Source: Cryobacterium breve
Lineage (GTDB): Bacteria; Actinomycetota; Actinomycetes; Actinomycetales; Microbacteriaceae
DNA: 64,000 nt
Direction of reading: 5' to 3'
NCBI RefSeq assembly: GCF_027594785.1
Contig: NZ_CP075584.1
Coordinates: 62,001-126,000, forward strand
The notes beneath the pieces were generated by a model. That model saw nothing but the letters and a program-made list of their open reading frames with translations, was not told the origin of the DNA and did not search any database. The position numbers were made by a program, and so were the translations under genes. Within the stretch, counting starts at the first letter, position 1. Each line of letters begins with the position of its first letter. Positions 1-9,890 of this stretch are shown piece after piece.

Positions 1-357
1 GAAGCTCTCGACGCCCGGGACCCGGTGCTCGCCGAACAGGTGCGCGCCCGGATGCTGACCTTCGCCGACATCGTCCGCCTCGAGGACCGCGACGTGCAGC
101 AGGTGCTGCGCGGCATCGACGCCGGAATCCTCGCGATCGCGATGAAGGGCTCCACCGAGGGCGTCATCGAGATCATTCGCAAGAACCTCTCCGAACGCAA
201 CCGGGAGATCCTCGACGACGAGATTCGCGCGCTCGGGCCAGTCCGTGTCTCCCAGGTCGAGGAAGGCCGCGCAACCATCGTGCGCGCCATCCGCGACCTC
301 GAGGCCCAGGGCAGCATCACGGTGACCCGTGCCGACGAGGACGCTTATGTTGTCTAG
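1..357 (+). CDS. fliG: Flagellar motor switch protein FliG, C-terminal part (5' end outside window)
   Basis: This is the C-terminal ~118 residues of FliG, the rotor protein of the C-ring that takes torque from MotA. The visible part matches the FliG C-domain: a DIVRLEDRDVQQVLRGID segment, then the IRKNLSERNREILDDEI helix and the Gly-Pro-Val-Arg-Val-x-x-Val-Glu turn that precedes the last helix. The frame is open from base 1, so the protein is cut by the window edge. The TAG stop at 355-357 lies inside the start of fliH, so the two are translationally coupled. It is the first visible gene of the long flagellar run. The call is firm from family motifs and context. Confidence 0.93.
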   Translation, partial: EALDARDPVLAEQVRARMLTFADIVRLEDRDVQQVLRGIDAGILAIAMKGSTEGVIEIIRKNLSERNREILDDEIRALGPVRVSQVEEGRATIVRAIRDLEAQGSITVTRADEDAYVV

Positions 358-1085
358 CCCCGCCATCCCGTTCCGCCATGCCGAGCCCGTGCTCGTGGAC
401 GCGTCCGGCCCAGCCGCCGGAGCCGTGCCCGCAGCCGCGACGACGGCGACCCCGGTCGCCCGCCCGACCGCAGAGACCGCAGGCGACCTGCCGTTCTCAG
501 CGATCTCCTTCCCGACCCTGCGCGCTGTCGCCGGCGACAACACTCTTGAGACCGCACGGGTCCAGGGACACGCAGCCGGCTACACGGCGGGCATGCGGGC
601 CGCCGCGGGCGACATCACTGCCCAGATCGCCCGCCTCGAGGCCGACCACGCCGCCCGGGTGTGGCAGGTCCAGGCGCAGGCTCGACCGCACGGTCGGCCT
701 CCTCACCGCCGCGACCCACGCGCTCGACGAGCGCACCCAGCCGGTGCTGCTCGAGGTCGAAGACACCCTGCTCGCCGCGGCGCTCGACCTCGCGGAGGCC
801 GTGATCGGGTACGAGCTCAGTGACGGAGTGGGCGCCGCACGGCTGGCCCTGCGCCGCGCACTCGACCCTGCGTCGCCGACACGTCCGAACGTGGTGCGCA
901 TGCATCCCGCCGACCTCGCCGTGATCGACCCGACCGTGCTCGCCGCAACCGGCGTGCAGTTCCAGGCCGACCCGTCGCTCGCCCGTGGCGACGCCGTCTC
1001 CGAGTTCGCGGACGGTTTCCTCGACGCCCGGATCGGCACTGCGTTCGAGCGGGCCCGCGCCGCGCTCGTCGGGGGAACCCGATGA
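347..1085 (+). CDS. fliH: Flagellar export ATPase regulator FliH (frameshifted in this sequence)
   Basis: FliH binds FliI and docks the export ATPase to the C-ring. The ATG at 347 overlaps the end of fliG. The frame from 347 is good up to about 677 and continues one base later to the TGA at 1083-1085. The break sits at CAGGCTC (677-683); removing one G gives Gln-Leu-Asp-Arg-Thr-Val and a single ~245-residue protein of normal length. The N-terminus is Ala/Pro-rich. The C-terminal half has the FliH-type acidic helices (LEVEDTLLAAALDLAEAVIG) and a hydrophobic end. ATGA overlap with fliI at 1082. Assignment rests on position between fliG and fliI and on the helix pattern; sequence conservation in FliH is weak. 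Confidence 0.8.
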
Positions 1086-2408
1086 CCCTCACCTGGGAAC
1101 CGCGCCCCGAAGCGTTCGCGCGTGCCCTTCGCGTCGCCCGCCCCGAGCGGGTCGGCGTGGTCTCGTCCATCGTCGGCCTCGGCCTCGAGGTTCGCGGGCT
1201 CAACTCCGCGATCGGTGACCTTGTCGCGATCGGGAACGACGCCGAGATCGACGCGGAGGTCGTCGCGACGACGCAGGACGGCATCCGCTGCATGCCGCTC
1301 GGCCGGATGACCGGGATCCGGGTCGGCGCGCCGGTCCGGTCCGACGCCACCCCGCACTTCGTGCCCACCGGAAACGGTCTCTTCGGCCGCGTCATCGACG
1401 GCATGGGCCGCCCCATCGACGGGAAGGGCCCCCTCGTCGTCGAGGAATACGTCTCGATCGACCACGACAGCCCCTCCGCGATGCAGCGATCGCGGATCAC
1501 GACACCGCTGCAGGCTCGGCGTGCGCGTGCTCGACACCCTCACGAGCGTCGGCCGCGGCCAGCGCATGGGCCTCTTCGCCGGCTCCGGGGTCGGCAAGTC
1601 TTCGCTGCTGTCGATGATCGCCCGGGGCACCGACGCCCAGGTCTCCGTGATCGCCCTCGTCGGAGAGCGCGGCCGCGAAGTTCGCGAGTTCCTCGAAGAC
1701 GACCTCGGTGCGGAGGGCCTCGCCCGCTCGATCGTCGTGGTGTCGACCTCGGACGAACCCGCGATGATGCGCCTGCGCGCGGCCTTCGTGGCGACCCGCA
1801 TCGCCGAATCCTTCCGCGACCAGGGCGCAGACGTCATGCTGATGATGGACTCCCTCACCCGGGTCGCGATGGCCCAGCGGGAGATCGGCCTCTCCGTCGG
1901 CGAACCGCCGGCCACCCGCGGCTACCCGCCATCGACGTTCTCGTTGCTGGCGCGCCTCCTCGAGCGTGCGGGCACCGACCAGTCCGGCTCGATCACCGGC
2001 ATCTACACGGTGCTCGTCGACGGCGACGACCACAACGAGCCCATCGCGGATGCCGCACGCTCGATCCTCGACGGACACGTCGTCCTCGACCGCAGGCTCG
2101 CCGTTCAGGGCCATTTCCCGAGCGTCGACGCCCTCGCCTCGATCTCCCGGGTGGCCTCGCGGGTCAACACCCCCGAGCAGAACCGGCTGGCTGGAACCCT
2201 CCGCAAGGTGCTCGCCGCGCGGAGGAACGCCCAGGATCTCCTCGACGTCGGTGCGTACAAGGCCGGCACCAACCCGCTCGTCGACGCGGCCGTGGACAAC
2301 GAGGCCGCGATCAACGAATTCCTGCAGCAGCGGATGGACGACCAGACGTCCGCCCCGCTCGCCTGGGACCAGCTCACCCGGCTCACCCGGCTGTTCGGAG
2401 GTATCTGA
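1082..2408 (+). CDS. fliI: Flagellar protein export ATPase FliI (frameshifted in this sequence)
   Basis: FliI is the F1-beta-like ATPase that energises flagellar type III export. The N-terminal barrel (residues ~15-110, ending GNGLFGRVIDGMGRPIDGKG) is in the frame of the ATG at 1082. From about 1515 the frame shifts by one base at CAGGCTC (1511-1517). Removing one G joins ...TPLQ to GVRVLDTLTSVGRG. The downstream part holds Walker A (FAGSGVGKSSLL), Walker B (VMLMMDSLTRVA) and the family signature GEPPATRGYPPSTF. Corrected length is ~441 residues, normal for FliI. The stop overlaps the fliJ start as TGATG. Function is certain; whether the break is real is doubtful. Confidence 0.93.
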
Positions 2409-2842
2409 TGAAACGCGACTTCGCCCTTGCCGGACTCCTCCGGTTGCGCCACCTGCAGCAGGATGCTGCTGCCGGGGAACTCGCCGCGGCCAACGCCCTG
2501 CTGAACTCCAACCAGGCCAGGCGCGCGGAGGCATCCGCGGCCCTGACCGTGCTGCCGACTGAGGCGACCGGCGCCGCATCCCTCGCGGCGATCGCGGCCG
2601 GCCGCACCTCGGCGCAGAGCATGCTCGCCGACCTCGACGCGCTCGGCCGGGAATACCGGCAGACCGCGGAGACCGCCCATGCCGCCTTCGCCGCGAAGCG
2701 GGCAGAGTCCGTCGGACTCGAAAAGCTCGAGGGCCGGCACGGCCTCTTCATCGCCGCCGAAGACCTCCGCGCGGAGCAGACCGTGCTCGACGAGATCGCG
2801 TCGACCGGGTGGCACCGCCGCAAGGCCGGAGGCGCCCGATGA
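2408..2842 (+). CDS. fliJ: Flagellar export chaperone-like protein FliJ
   Basis: This 144-residue Ala/Leu/Arg/Glu-rich protein starts at the ATG overlapping the fliI stop (TGATG at 2406-2410). FliJ is a small coiled-coil stalk protein of the export ATPase, gamma-subunit-like, that also handles export chaperones. The opening MKRDFALAGLLRLRHLQQD matches the typical FliJ start (F-x-L-x-x-L-L-x-L-R), followed by two long helices and the C-terminal EQTVLDEIASTGWHRR stretch. Coiled-coil proteins are weakly conserved, so the call leans on position directly after fliI. It overlaps the next gene as ATGA at 2839. Confidence 0.8.
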   Translation: MKRDFALAGLLRLRHLQQDAAAGELAAANALLNSNQARRAEASAALTVLPTEATGAASLAAIAAGRTSAQSMLADLDALGREYRQTAETAHAAFAAKRAESVGLEKLEGRHGLFIAAEDLRAEQTVLDEIASTGWHRRKAGGAR

Positions 2843-3555
2843 CGATGGTCGACGCCCTGAGCCGGATCAGCACGATCCAGGCCACCCTCGCACGCTTCGA
2901 CGCGCTGAATGCCGCGTCGGCGTCGACGGCGTCGACCGCGGCTTCGGCGACGACGGCCACGACGACCGACAGCACCGGAACCGCGGCGACCTTCGCAGAC
3001 GCCCTCGCGGCCGCGGCCAGTAAGGCGACGAGCGCTGCCAGCGGCGCGGGCGTCGCCACCGGCAGCGTGACCGGAACCGACATCGTCACCTCGGCACAGA
3101 AATACCTCGGCGTTCCCTACGTCTTCGGCGGCACCGGCTCGAGCGGCATGGACTGCTCCGGCCTCGTCCAGAAGGTCTATGCCGACATGGGCATCTCCGT
3201 TCCCCGGCTCGTCTCCGGACAGATGAAGATCGGCACCGAGGTCGGCTCCCTCGCCGACGCGAAGCCGGGCGACCTGATCGTGACCGGCGGCGGAGAACAC
3301 ATCCTGATCTATGCAGGCAACCACAAGGTCATCCACGCGCCCTACGAGGGCCGCACGGTGTGTCAGGTCGAGGCCTACATGGACGACTCGGACATCGACA
3401 CCATCCGCCGCGTGATTCCGGACGCCCCCGCCACGTCCAGCACAGCTTCGACAGCCTCGGCAACCGCCCTGACCGCGGCGAAGGTCGCCGCGACCTCCGG
3501 CACCGCCGACCTGCTCAGCGCCGCACTTGCCTCGATGATGAAGGGCGCCTCCTGA
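2839..3555 (+). CDS. Flagellar-cluster NlpC/P60 peptidoglycan hydrolase
   Basis: This 238-residue protein has an Ala/Ser/Thr-rich low-complexity N-terminal region (about 1-75) and an NlpC/P60 cysteine-peptidase domain from about 78 to 198. Seen directly: VTSAQKYLGVPYVFGG, the catalytic Cys in GMDCSGLVQKVYADMG, and the His in GGGEHILIYAG. A short Ala/Thr-rich tail follows. Such enzymes cut peptide stems of peptidoglycan. No secretion signal is visible; export through the flagellar apparatus is an inference from its position between fliJ and fliK, where other bacteria place a rod or muramidase function (FlgJ). The ATG at 2839 overlaps fliJ, and TGATG couples it to fliK. Confidence 0.85.
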   Translation: MTMVDALSRISTIQATLARFDALNAASASTASTAASATTATTTDSTGTAATFADALAAAASKATSAASGAGVATGSVTGTDIVTSAQKYLGVPYVFGGTGSSGMDCSGLVQKVYADMGISVPRLVSGQMKIGTEVGSLADAKPGDLIVTGGGEHILIYAGNHKVIHAPYEGRTVCQVEAYMDDSDIDTIRRVIPDAPATSSTASTASATALTAAKVAATSGTADLLSAALASMMKGAS

Positions 3556-5715
3556 TGGCCGCGTCGTTCGGAAGCGCGGTGTCCGCGCACGCCTCCCTCG
3601 CCCGCGCCAATGCGCAGGCCCTGCTCGCGCGTTCGGCGACGGAAACCCGCACCGGGAACGGCGCGGGTACCGGAGCGAACCCGAGTGCGGGCAGCTTCGC
3701 CTCCGCGCTCGACACGGCCAGGGACGCCGGTACGACCCAGCGTCGTGAGGCCGCGAGTGCCTCCGTGGACGCGCAGGCCGTGACCGCACGGGCGGCCCAG
3801 GCGGCGCTGTCGCGCTCGACCGCGGATGCCGCCGCCCGCGAGCGCCTGGACGCGTCCGCCGCACGCTCCTCGACGCACGCCGCAGCCCGGACAATGGAAG
3901 CACGCACGTCAACGGCACAGGAGTCGGCGGCGCGAACGTCGGCGGCGCGGACATCAGAACGGCAAGACGCACAGACGTCAGCACAGGATTCCGCGGACAC
4001 ATCCGGACAGACTGCCCGGGATGCGCAGGACGCGCGCGTGGTCCGCTCGGTGCAGATCGCCAGGGACGTGCGCTCGGCCCGGGCGGCACGAGGCGCCCAC
4101 CATGAGCGGGATGCCCAGGCTGAACCAGCGGGTTCCTCCAGCCGAGGCTCGACGCGCACGGAAGTCTCGTCCAGCCAGTCGGCGGGCGGAGCCAGCGGAG
4201 ATTCCGACAGGCTCCGGTGCATCAGCAGCTCAGCAGGTCGCGGGCCACGCACGGGAGACCGTCAGGCGTGACCTGCTCACGGCGGATTCGGCATCACTCT
4301 CTGCCTCGACGGCTGCTGCGGGCGCCGCCCGCGGTGACAGCGCGGCTGCCGGTCCAGTGCCTCTCGGGTCGGTCGCGCCCGGTTCGACGTTCTCGGTTCC
4401 GGCGGCGGTCGGTTCCGCGACTCTCGGCGGGGCATTGGCCGGCGTCGGCACCGCGTCAGCGCAGACTCTGGTCGACGGCGCACAGGCGGGTGGATCATCC
4501 TCGGATATCCAGACCGGGAACGTGACGGCCGAGGGAGTCTCGGCGACCGCAGCCGTGGCCGTGGCGGAAACCACCTCACCGGCCGGCGTCCCCGGAAACC
4601 TCGCGACCGGCTCAGCGGCCGGCCCGATCGCCGGCACCGGTACCCCTGGCAGCGACACCCCCGGCGCCTCCCACGGCACCACCCCCGGTGCGGGCACCGA
4701 CGGAACGGACACAACGAGCGGTCAGGCCGTCCCGACCGGTACAGCGACCGGTCCGGCGACCGCCGCGCCTGGTTCCGGGTCGTCGGCCACCGGCCTCATG
4801 GACCTGGCCGGCCGGGCGGCCGTCGCAGCAACCCGGGCCGCTGGCGCACCGGGCGACACGAACTCAGGCCTACCAGCCACGGCCCCCCTCGACTCGGGAG
4901 CCGCCGCGGCGGTCACCACGGACTCGACCAGCGCCGGCTCGGACACCCACGGCGCGGACAGCCGCGGTTCGGCGAATGCCAGCTCGGACACTTCCGGCTC
5001 GGGCAACCCCGGCTCTGGCGGCTCCCTCGGGGGAGTGGTCGCCGACTCCGGCGCCGCCTTCGGTTCAGCAGCGGCCACGGCAGCGGCTGCGACCACGGGC
5101 ACCGCGTCCGCCGCAACGGCCACGATCGATCCGGCTTCCGCGGGCGCTGCATTTCAGACCGCGCTTCACACGGTCGCTGCGAGTACGGCCGTCACGTCGG
5201 CATCCGCTGCCGGAGCCTCGACCGCAACGTCGGGCGCGGCACAGCTGGCCGACCTTCCGCTGGCCGGCCAGGTCGGCCGCGGCCTCGCAAGCCTGATCGG
5301 GGCAGCAAACGGCGAACACGCGATGACGATCACCGTGAACCCCGACAACCTGGGCCCCGTGACCGTGCGGGCGCACATCGGCGGCAGCTCGATCCGGGTG
5401 GAACTGTTCGCCCCGACCGACCTCGCTCGGGATGCGCTGCGCGCGATCCTGCCCGAACTGCGCCGCGATCTCGCCCAGGGCGGCACGGACACGCGGCTCG
5501 ACCTGTCCGGCAACTCCCAGCCCGACGACTCCCGCGCGGGCGGCTCCGGTGCCTTCGGCGCCCCCGGCCGGCAGGAGGACCGGACGAGTGCGGATCCCGG
5601 ATCTGCACGGGCACCCGATCAACCGGGCGACGCCCGGGAGTCCGGCACGACGGTCCGACCGACGTACCGGGACGAACCGCTCGGCTACCGCCCCTCCGTC
5701 GATGTGCTGGCCTGA
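3555..5715 (+). CDS. fliK: Flagellar hook-length control protein FliK (frameshifted in this sequence)
   Basis: FliK measures the hook and switches export specificity. The frame from the ATG at 3555 runs to about 4208, then continues one base later to the TGA at 5713-5715. The break is another CAGGCTC (4208-4214); deleting one G gives Asp-Ser-Asp-Ser-Ser-Gly-Ala-Ser. Corrected length is ~719 residues, long for FliK. Most of it is extreme Ala/Ser/Thr/Gly low complexity, the expected ruler. The recognisable FliK C-domain lies at about residues 580-650: ITVNPDNLGPVTVRAHIGG then RVELFAPTDLARDALRAIL. The tail is Arg/Asp/Gly-rich. The C-domain and position before flgD make the call safe. Confidence 0.85.
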
Positions 5716-5807
5716 GTGACAGCCCGGCGGATGACCGTCCAGAACCTGTTCCAGAACACGACCACGAGAACCACGAGAACCACGAGAAGCACGAGAAGAG
5801 AGAACCC

Positions 5808-6296
5808 ATGACGATCGAAGCCATCGTGGCCGCCTCGGCAGCCGGAGCGACGGGCGCCGCGGCCGCGACCGCCGGCGTGTACAGCGCGTCGACCGCCACG
5901 CGAACGCCGAGCCAGACCCTCGACTCCGAGGCCTTCATGAAGCTGCTCGTCACGCAGCTGAAGAACCAGGACCCGAGTTCGCCGATGGACTCGAACCAGA
6001 TGATCAGCCAGACCACGCAACTCTCCATGATGGAAAAGCTCACGGCCCTGTCGACGACGTCCGACGAGAGCTTCTCGCTCCAGATGCGCATCGCGGCGGC
6101 CTCCCTGGTCGGGCAGAACGTGACATACACGGATGCCTCAGGCACCTCGGTCACGGGAGTCGCCTCCGCCGTGTCCTACGCAGGTTCGGTGCCGCAGGTC
6201 ACGGTCGGGGGAGTGAGCGTCAAGCTCGACGCGATCTCCGGGGTCACGACCCCGGCGACCACGACCACCCCTGCCCCAGCGACCACCACGGCCTGA
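5808..6296 (+). CDS. flgD: Flagellar hook capping/assembly protein FlgD
   Basis: FlgD is the scaffold on which hook subunits polymerise. The 162-residue product has the conserved N-domain at about residues 38-85: SEAFMKLLVTQLKNQDPSSPMDSNQMISQTTQLSMMEKL, which is diagnostic. A shorter beta-rich C-part (LVGQNVTYTDASGTSVTGVASAVSYA) follows, ending in a Thr/Pro/Ala tail. It begins 92 bp after fliK. The leader at 5762-5800 is a run of CACGAGAA-type short repeats that may supply the ribosome site. flgE follows after 68 bp, the usual order. Confidence 0.93.
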   Translation: MTIEAIVAASAAGATGAAAATAGVYSASTATRTPSQTLDSEAFMKLLVTQLKNQDPSSPMDSNQMISQTTQLSMMEKLTALSTTSDESFSLQMRIAAASLVGQNVTYTDASGTSVTGVASAVSYAGSVPQVTVGGVSVKLDAISGVTTPATTTTPAPATTTA

Positions 6297-6364
6297 CGCC
6301 CGGCGCGTCCGGGTCCCATTCACCACACACTTTCCACCGTTACCGTTTCGAAAGGCAGCATCCC

Positions 6365-7555
6365 ATGCTTCGTTCCCTGTACTCCGGAATCTCCGGCCTT
6401 CGCGCACACCAGACGATGCTTGACGTCACCGCGAACAACATCGCCAACGTCAACACGACGGCATTCAAGTCGTCCTCCACCCAGTTCCAGGACACCCTGT
6501 CCCAGCTGACCCAGGGTGCCGGTTCGCCCCAGGCCACGGTCGGTGGAACCAACCCCGCCCAGGTCGGCCTCGGCGTGCAGGTCGCCGGCATCTCCACGAA
6601 CTTCGCCCAGGGCTCCTCGCAGGCGACCGGTCGCGCGACCGACGTGATGATCTCCGGCGACGGTTTCTTCGTGACCAAACAGGGTGGCGAGACGCTCTTC
6701 ACCCGCGCCGGCAACTTCGACTTCGACGCCCAGGGCCGGCTCGTGTCGCCCTCCGGCGCGATCGTGCAGGGCTGGAACGCGGTCGACGGCGTGATCAACC
6801 AGGGCGGGGCGACGGGAAACATCACCCTGCCGCTCCAGGCCGTCATCGGGGCGAAGGCGTCTGCGACGGCGAGCGTCACCGGAAACCTGCCCTCTGATGC
6901 GGCCAAGGACACGGTCCTGAGCCGCGAGTTCACGTCCTACGACGCGAGCGGAACCGCAAGCCAGGTCTCCCTGACCTTCACGAACAACGCGGCCCTGGGG
7001 TCCCCGGCCGCGTGGACAGTCGCATCCGTGCCCGCTTCGACGACGACTCCCGCCCCGGTCCTGACCTTCACCGACGGTGTCCTGAGCAGCACGGGCAACT
7101 CGCTCACGGTCGGCGGGGTCGCAGTCGATCTCTCGAAGCTCGAGGGCTTCTCCGGTCTGACCACGGTCACCGCTACGAGCACCGACGGCAACGCGGCCGG
7201 GTCGCTCACCTCGTTCACCCTCGGCAAGGACGGCACCCTCGTCGGACTGTTCAGCAACGGAAAGCAGGAGTCCATCGGCCGGATCGCCCTCGCCACCTTC
7301 ACGAACCCGGGCGGCCTCGAGAAGGCCGGCGGCTCCGAATACCGGTCGACCTTCAACTCGGGCGCGGCAGCCCTCGGTGCGCCCGGCTCCGCCGGAATGG
7401 GCACCCTGACGAGCGGGTCCCTCGAGATGTCGAACGTCGACCTCTCCCAGGAGTTCACGAACCTCATCGTCGCCCAGCGCGGCTTCCAGGCCAACGCCCG
7501 AATCATCACGACCTCCGACGAGGTCCTGACCGAGCTGACGAACCTCAAGCGGTAG
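6365..7555 (+). CDS. flgE: Flagellar hook protein FlgE
   Basis: A 396-residue FlgE/F/G-family axial protein. The N-terminus MLRSLYSGISGLRAHQTMLDVTANNIANVNTTAFK and the C-terminal GSLEMSNVDLSQEFTNLIVAQRGFQANARIITTSDEVL segments are the paired coiled ends that form the D0 core. Between them is the GDGFFV strand motif (around residue 98) and a variable domain. FlgE subunits are exported unfolded and assemble under FlgD. Length and the location right after flgD favour hook (FlgE) over rod (FlgF/FlgG). AAAGG about 9 bases before the ATG is a plausible ribosome site. Confidence 0.93.
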   Translation: MLRSLYSGISGLRAHQTMLDVTANNIANVNTTAFKSSSTQFQDTLSQLTQGAGSPQATVGGTNPAQVGLGVQVAGISTNFAQGSSQATGRATDVMISGDGFFVTKQGGETLFTRAGNFDFDAQGRLVSPSGAIVQGWNAVDGVINQGGATGNITLPLQAVIGAKASATASVTGNLPSDAAKDTVLSREFTSYDASGTASQVSLTFTNNAALGSPAAWTVASVPASTTTPAPVLTFTDGVLSSTGNSLTVGGVAVDLSKLEGFSGLTTVTATSTDGNAAGSLTSFTLGKDGTLVGLFSNGKQESIGRIALATFTNPGGLEKAGGSEYRSTFNSGAAALGAPGSAGMGTLTSGSLEMSNVDLSQEFTNLIVAQRGFQANARIITTSDEVLTELTNLKR

Positions 7556-7710
7556 TCCCGTCAGAGCAGGTGCGACCAGCGCCGGGTCCATCGCGGGCCC
7601 GGCACGCGGCATCCGCCTGCCCGCACATACCCCGAGCTAACCTTCGGCCCACGGCGACCGACAGTGGTGCCTGACGGTCGGTGTGGCCGTCGAGAAACAG
7701 GGACGGGCCC

Positions 7711-8016
7711 ATGATCGTTGTGACACGGCTGAACGACAGCCAATTTGCGATCAACCCCGACCTGATCGAACGCATTCACGCCAGCCCCGACACGACCCTG
7801 GTCATGGTCGACGGGGCGAAGTTCATCGTCATCGAGACCCTTGACGAGATCATCGAGAAGATCGCCCGGTTCCGGGCCCACGTGATCTCGCTCGCCTCCC
7901 TCACCGACGACCGCGACTACCGGTCCGGTGCCCGATCCCTGGAGATCCCGATGGGACCGCACGCGATCGAAGACGAACTCGAACCGGGCAGCGGGCAGCG
8001 CCCGCGGAGGCTCTGA
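7711..8016 (+). CDS. flbD: FlbD-family flagellar protein
   Basis: A 101-residue protein whose first ~65 residues match the short FlbD family found between flgE and motA in Gram-positive and spirochaete flagellar operons: MIVVTRLNDSQFAINPDLIERI, then TTLVMVDGAKFIVIETLDEI and EKIARFRAHV. The family is not the Caulobacter transcription factor of the same name; its role is unclear. The ATG at 7711 fits the family N-terminus better than the in-frame GTG 30 bases upstream. The C-terminal ~35 residues are an acidic/basic extension. The stop overlaps motA as TGATG (8014-8018). The 155 bp before it hold no recognisable gene. Confidence 0.82.
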   Translation: MIVVTRLNDSQFAINPDLIERIHASPDTTLVMVDGAKFIVIETLDEIIEKIARFRAHVISLASLTDDRDYRSGARSLEIPMGPHAIEDELEPGSGQRPRRL

Positions 8017-8829
8017 TGGATCCGGCAACCCTGATCGGGATCGCCCTCGCCTTCGGCTCGATGGTCGCCATGATCACGATCGAGGGATCGTCGATCTCTT
8101 CCATCCTGCTGCCGGCGCCGATGATCCTCGTCTTCGGTGCCACGATCGCCGTCGGCATCGCCGGCGGAACCATCAGTGACGCCCTCAACGCGTTCAAGGC
8201 CCTTCCCAGCGCGTTCAAGGGCAAGACCACCCCGCCCCAGGACGTCATCGACCAGATCGTCGTGCTCGCCGAAAAGGCTCGTAGCGCAGGTCTCCTCGCG
8301 CTCGAGCAGGAGGCCGACGCGATCGACGACCCGTTCCTCCGCACGGCGTTGCAGAACATCGCCGACGGTACCGACGGAGACGAGTCTGCGGATCCTGCTC
8401 GAGGACGAGCTCTCGACCGCGACGAAACTCAGCCGGAACGCCTCGAAGTTCTTCGTGACCCTCGGAGGCTACGCCCCGACGGTCGGCATCATCGGAACCG
8501 TCATCTCGCTCACCCACGTCCTCGAAAACCTCGACACTCCCTCGACCCTCGGGCCGATGATCGCCGCCGCATTCGTCGCGACGTTGTGGGGGCTCGTCTC
8601 GGCGAACTTCATCTGGCTTCCGATCGGCAACCGCCTGAAGCGGCTCTCCGACATCGAGGTCGAACGGATGACCCTCCTGATGGAGGGCGCTCTCGCCGTC
8701 CAGGCAGGCAGCCAGCCGCGGCTCCTCGGCGAACGCCTCCGGGCCATGGTGCCGAACGCGCCGACAAAGAAGGCCGCCAAGGCGGACAAGGCAGACAAAG
8801 CCGACAAGTCGCTGTCCGAGGCAGCATGA
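8016..8829 (+). CDS. motA: Flagellar stator protein MotA (frameshifted in this sequence)
   Basis: MotA forms the proton-channel stator ring with MotB. The N-terminal part shows MDPATLIGIALAFGSMVAMI (TM1), SSILLPAPMILVFGATIAVGIA (TM2) and the cytoplasmic AEKARSAGLLALEQEADAIDDPFLRTALQNIADG loop. Near 8382-8388 (GAGTCTG) the frame moves by one base and continues to ATKLSRNASKFFVTLGGYAPTVGIIGTVISLTHVLENL (TM3) and the LGPMIAAAFVATLWGLVSAN helix (TM4). The repaired protein is ~270 residues, normal for MotA. The extra base may be a T inside an original GAGCTG. The C-terminus is Lys/Ala/Asp-rich. ATGA couples it to motB. Confidence 0.93.
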
Positions 8830-9776
8830 GTGCCGGCGGCGGGCACGGCGGGGGCCGCGGGCGCGGCCGAGGTCGCGGCCTGGAGGAGGAGCACGTCGAG
8901 CACGTCGACGAACGCTGGATGGCGTCGTACATGGACATGGTCACCGTGCTGATGTGCATGTTCATCGTGCTGTTCGCGATGTCTTCGGTTGATTCGCAAA
9001 AGTTCTTTCAGCTCAAGAATTCCCTCGCGACGGGATTCGGGGCTGTCGACGTCGGCAAGATCGACACGGCCACCGGGGTTGTCGTCTCGGCCGCCAACGC
9101 CAACGCCAACGACCCGGCCGCGAAGGACCTCGGGACGGCGAGCGCGACCTCGACGTCGGCCGCGACAGCAACGGCGACGCCAGCGGCGACAGCGACGTCG
9201 TCATCCACAGCGACCCCGGCACCGACTCCCGCCCTCACCGACCTCCAGATCGCCACCCAGGAAGTCGCCGACCTCTCCTCGGTGCAGGCGGCCCTGAAGG
9301 CCGCCGTCACCGCGCAGGGAATCGACTCGATCGTGCAGTTCACGATCGACGCCCGCGGCCTGACCATCGGGCTCGTCGGCACCGACGCGTTCTTCGCCCC
9401 CAACCTTGCCACCCTGAGCCCGAAGGCGACGGCCGTCATCGACGCGATGTCGCCCATTCTTAGCGCGGACAAGCGCGAGGTCACGGTCGAAGGCCACGCC
9501 GACCGGCACGGCGTGACCGTGAACTATGCGACCGACTGGGAACTCTCCTCAGCCAGGGCGACGAGCGTGCTGCGCAGGCTCGTCGAGGTCGGCGGCGTCG
9601 CGGGGGAGCGGATCTCCGCGATCGGCTACGGCTCGACGCGTTCGGTCACGATGGCGGACTCCCTCGATGCGATGGCGCAGAATCGCCGCGTCGACGTCGT
9701 CCTGCTCTCGAGCGAACCGGATGCGGTCCGCGCGCTGATCCCGTCGATCCTCGCCGGGCAGGCGGCCGGACCCTAG
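8826..9776 (+). CDS. motB: Flagellar stator protein MotB (OmpA/peptidoglycan-binding domain)
   Basis: A 316-residue MotB. After a Gly/Arg-rich start with a short RG repeat (residues 10-18) comes DERWMASYMDMVTVLMCMFIVLFAMS, the single TM helix with the proton-carrying Asp at residue 37. A long Ala/Thr-rich linker (about 80-140) leads to the OmpA-like domain: the strand ending ATLSPKATAVIDAMSPIL, then VEGHADRHG, ELSSARATSVLRRL and ISAIGYGSTR...AQNRRVDVVLL, which anchors the stator to the wall. It starts at the ATG overlapping the motA stop. The RG-rich N-terminus and long linker are unusual but compatible with function. Confidence 0.94.
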   Translation: MSAGGGHGGGRGRGRGRGLEEEHVEHVDERWMASYMDMVTVLMCMFIVLFAMSSVDSQKFFQLKNSLATGFGAVDVGKIDTATGVVVSAANANANDPAAKDLGTASATSTSAATATATPAATATSSSTATPAPTPALTDLQIATQEVADLSSVQAALKAAVTAQGIDSIVQFTIDARGLTIGLVGTDAFFAPNLATLSPKATAVIDAMSPILSADKREVTVEGHADRHGVTVNYATDWELSSARATSVLRRLVEVGGVAGERISAIGYGSTRSVTMADSLDAMAQNRRVDVVLLSSEPDAVRALIPSILAGQAAGP

Positions 9777-9890
9777 TCGCGGACAACCGTCCGGCATCCC
9801 GCGAACGGCAGCAGGCACCCCGCCCAGAATTTCGCACGGATTCCCCTCGAGCTGCTTACCGGCCGGATTCACCGGCCGATAGTTGCAGTC

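Noticed and set aside
8016..9776. 586-residue MotA-MotB fusion
   Set aside because: The single frame results from the motA frameshift; the middle portion is out of phase and MotB has its own start at 8826.
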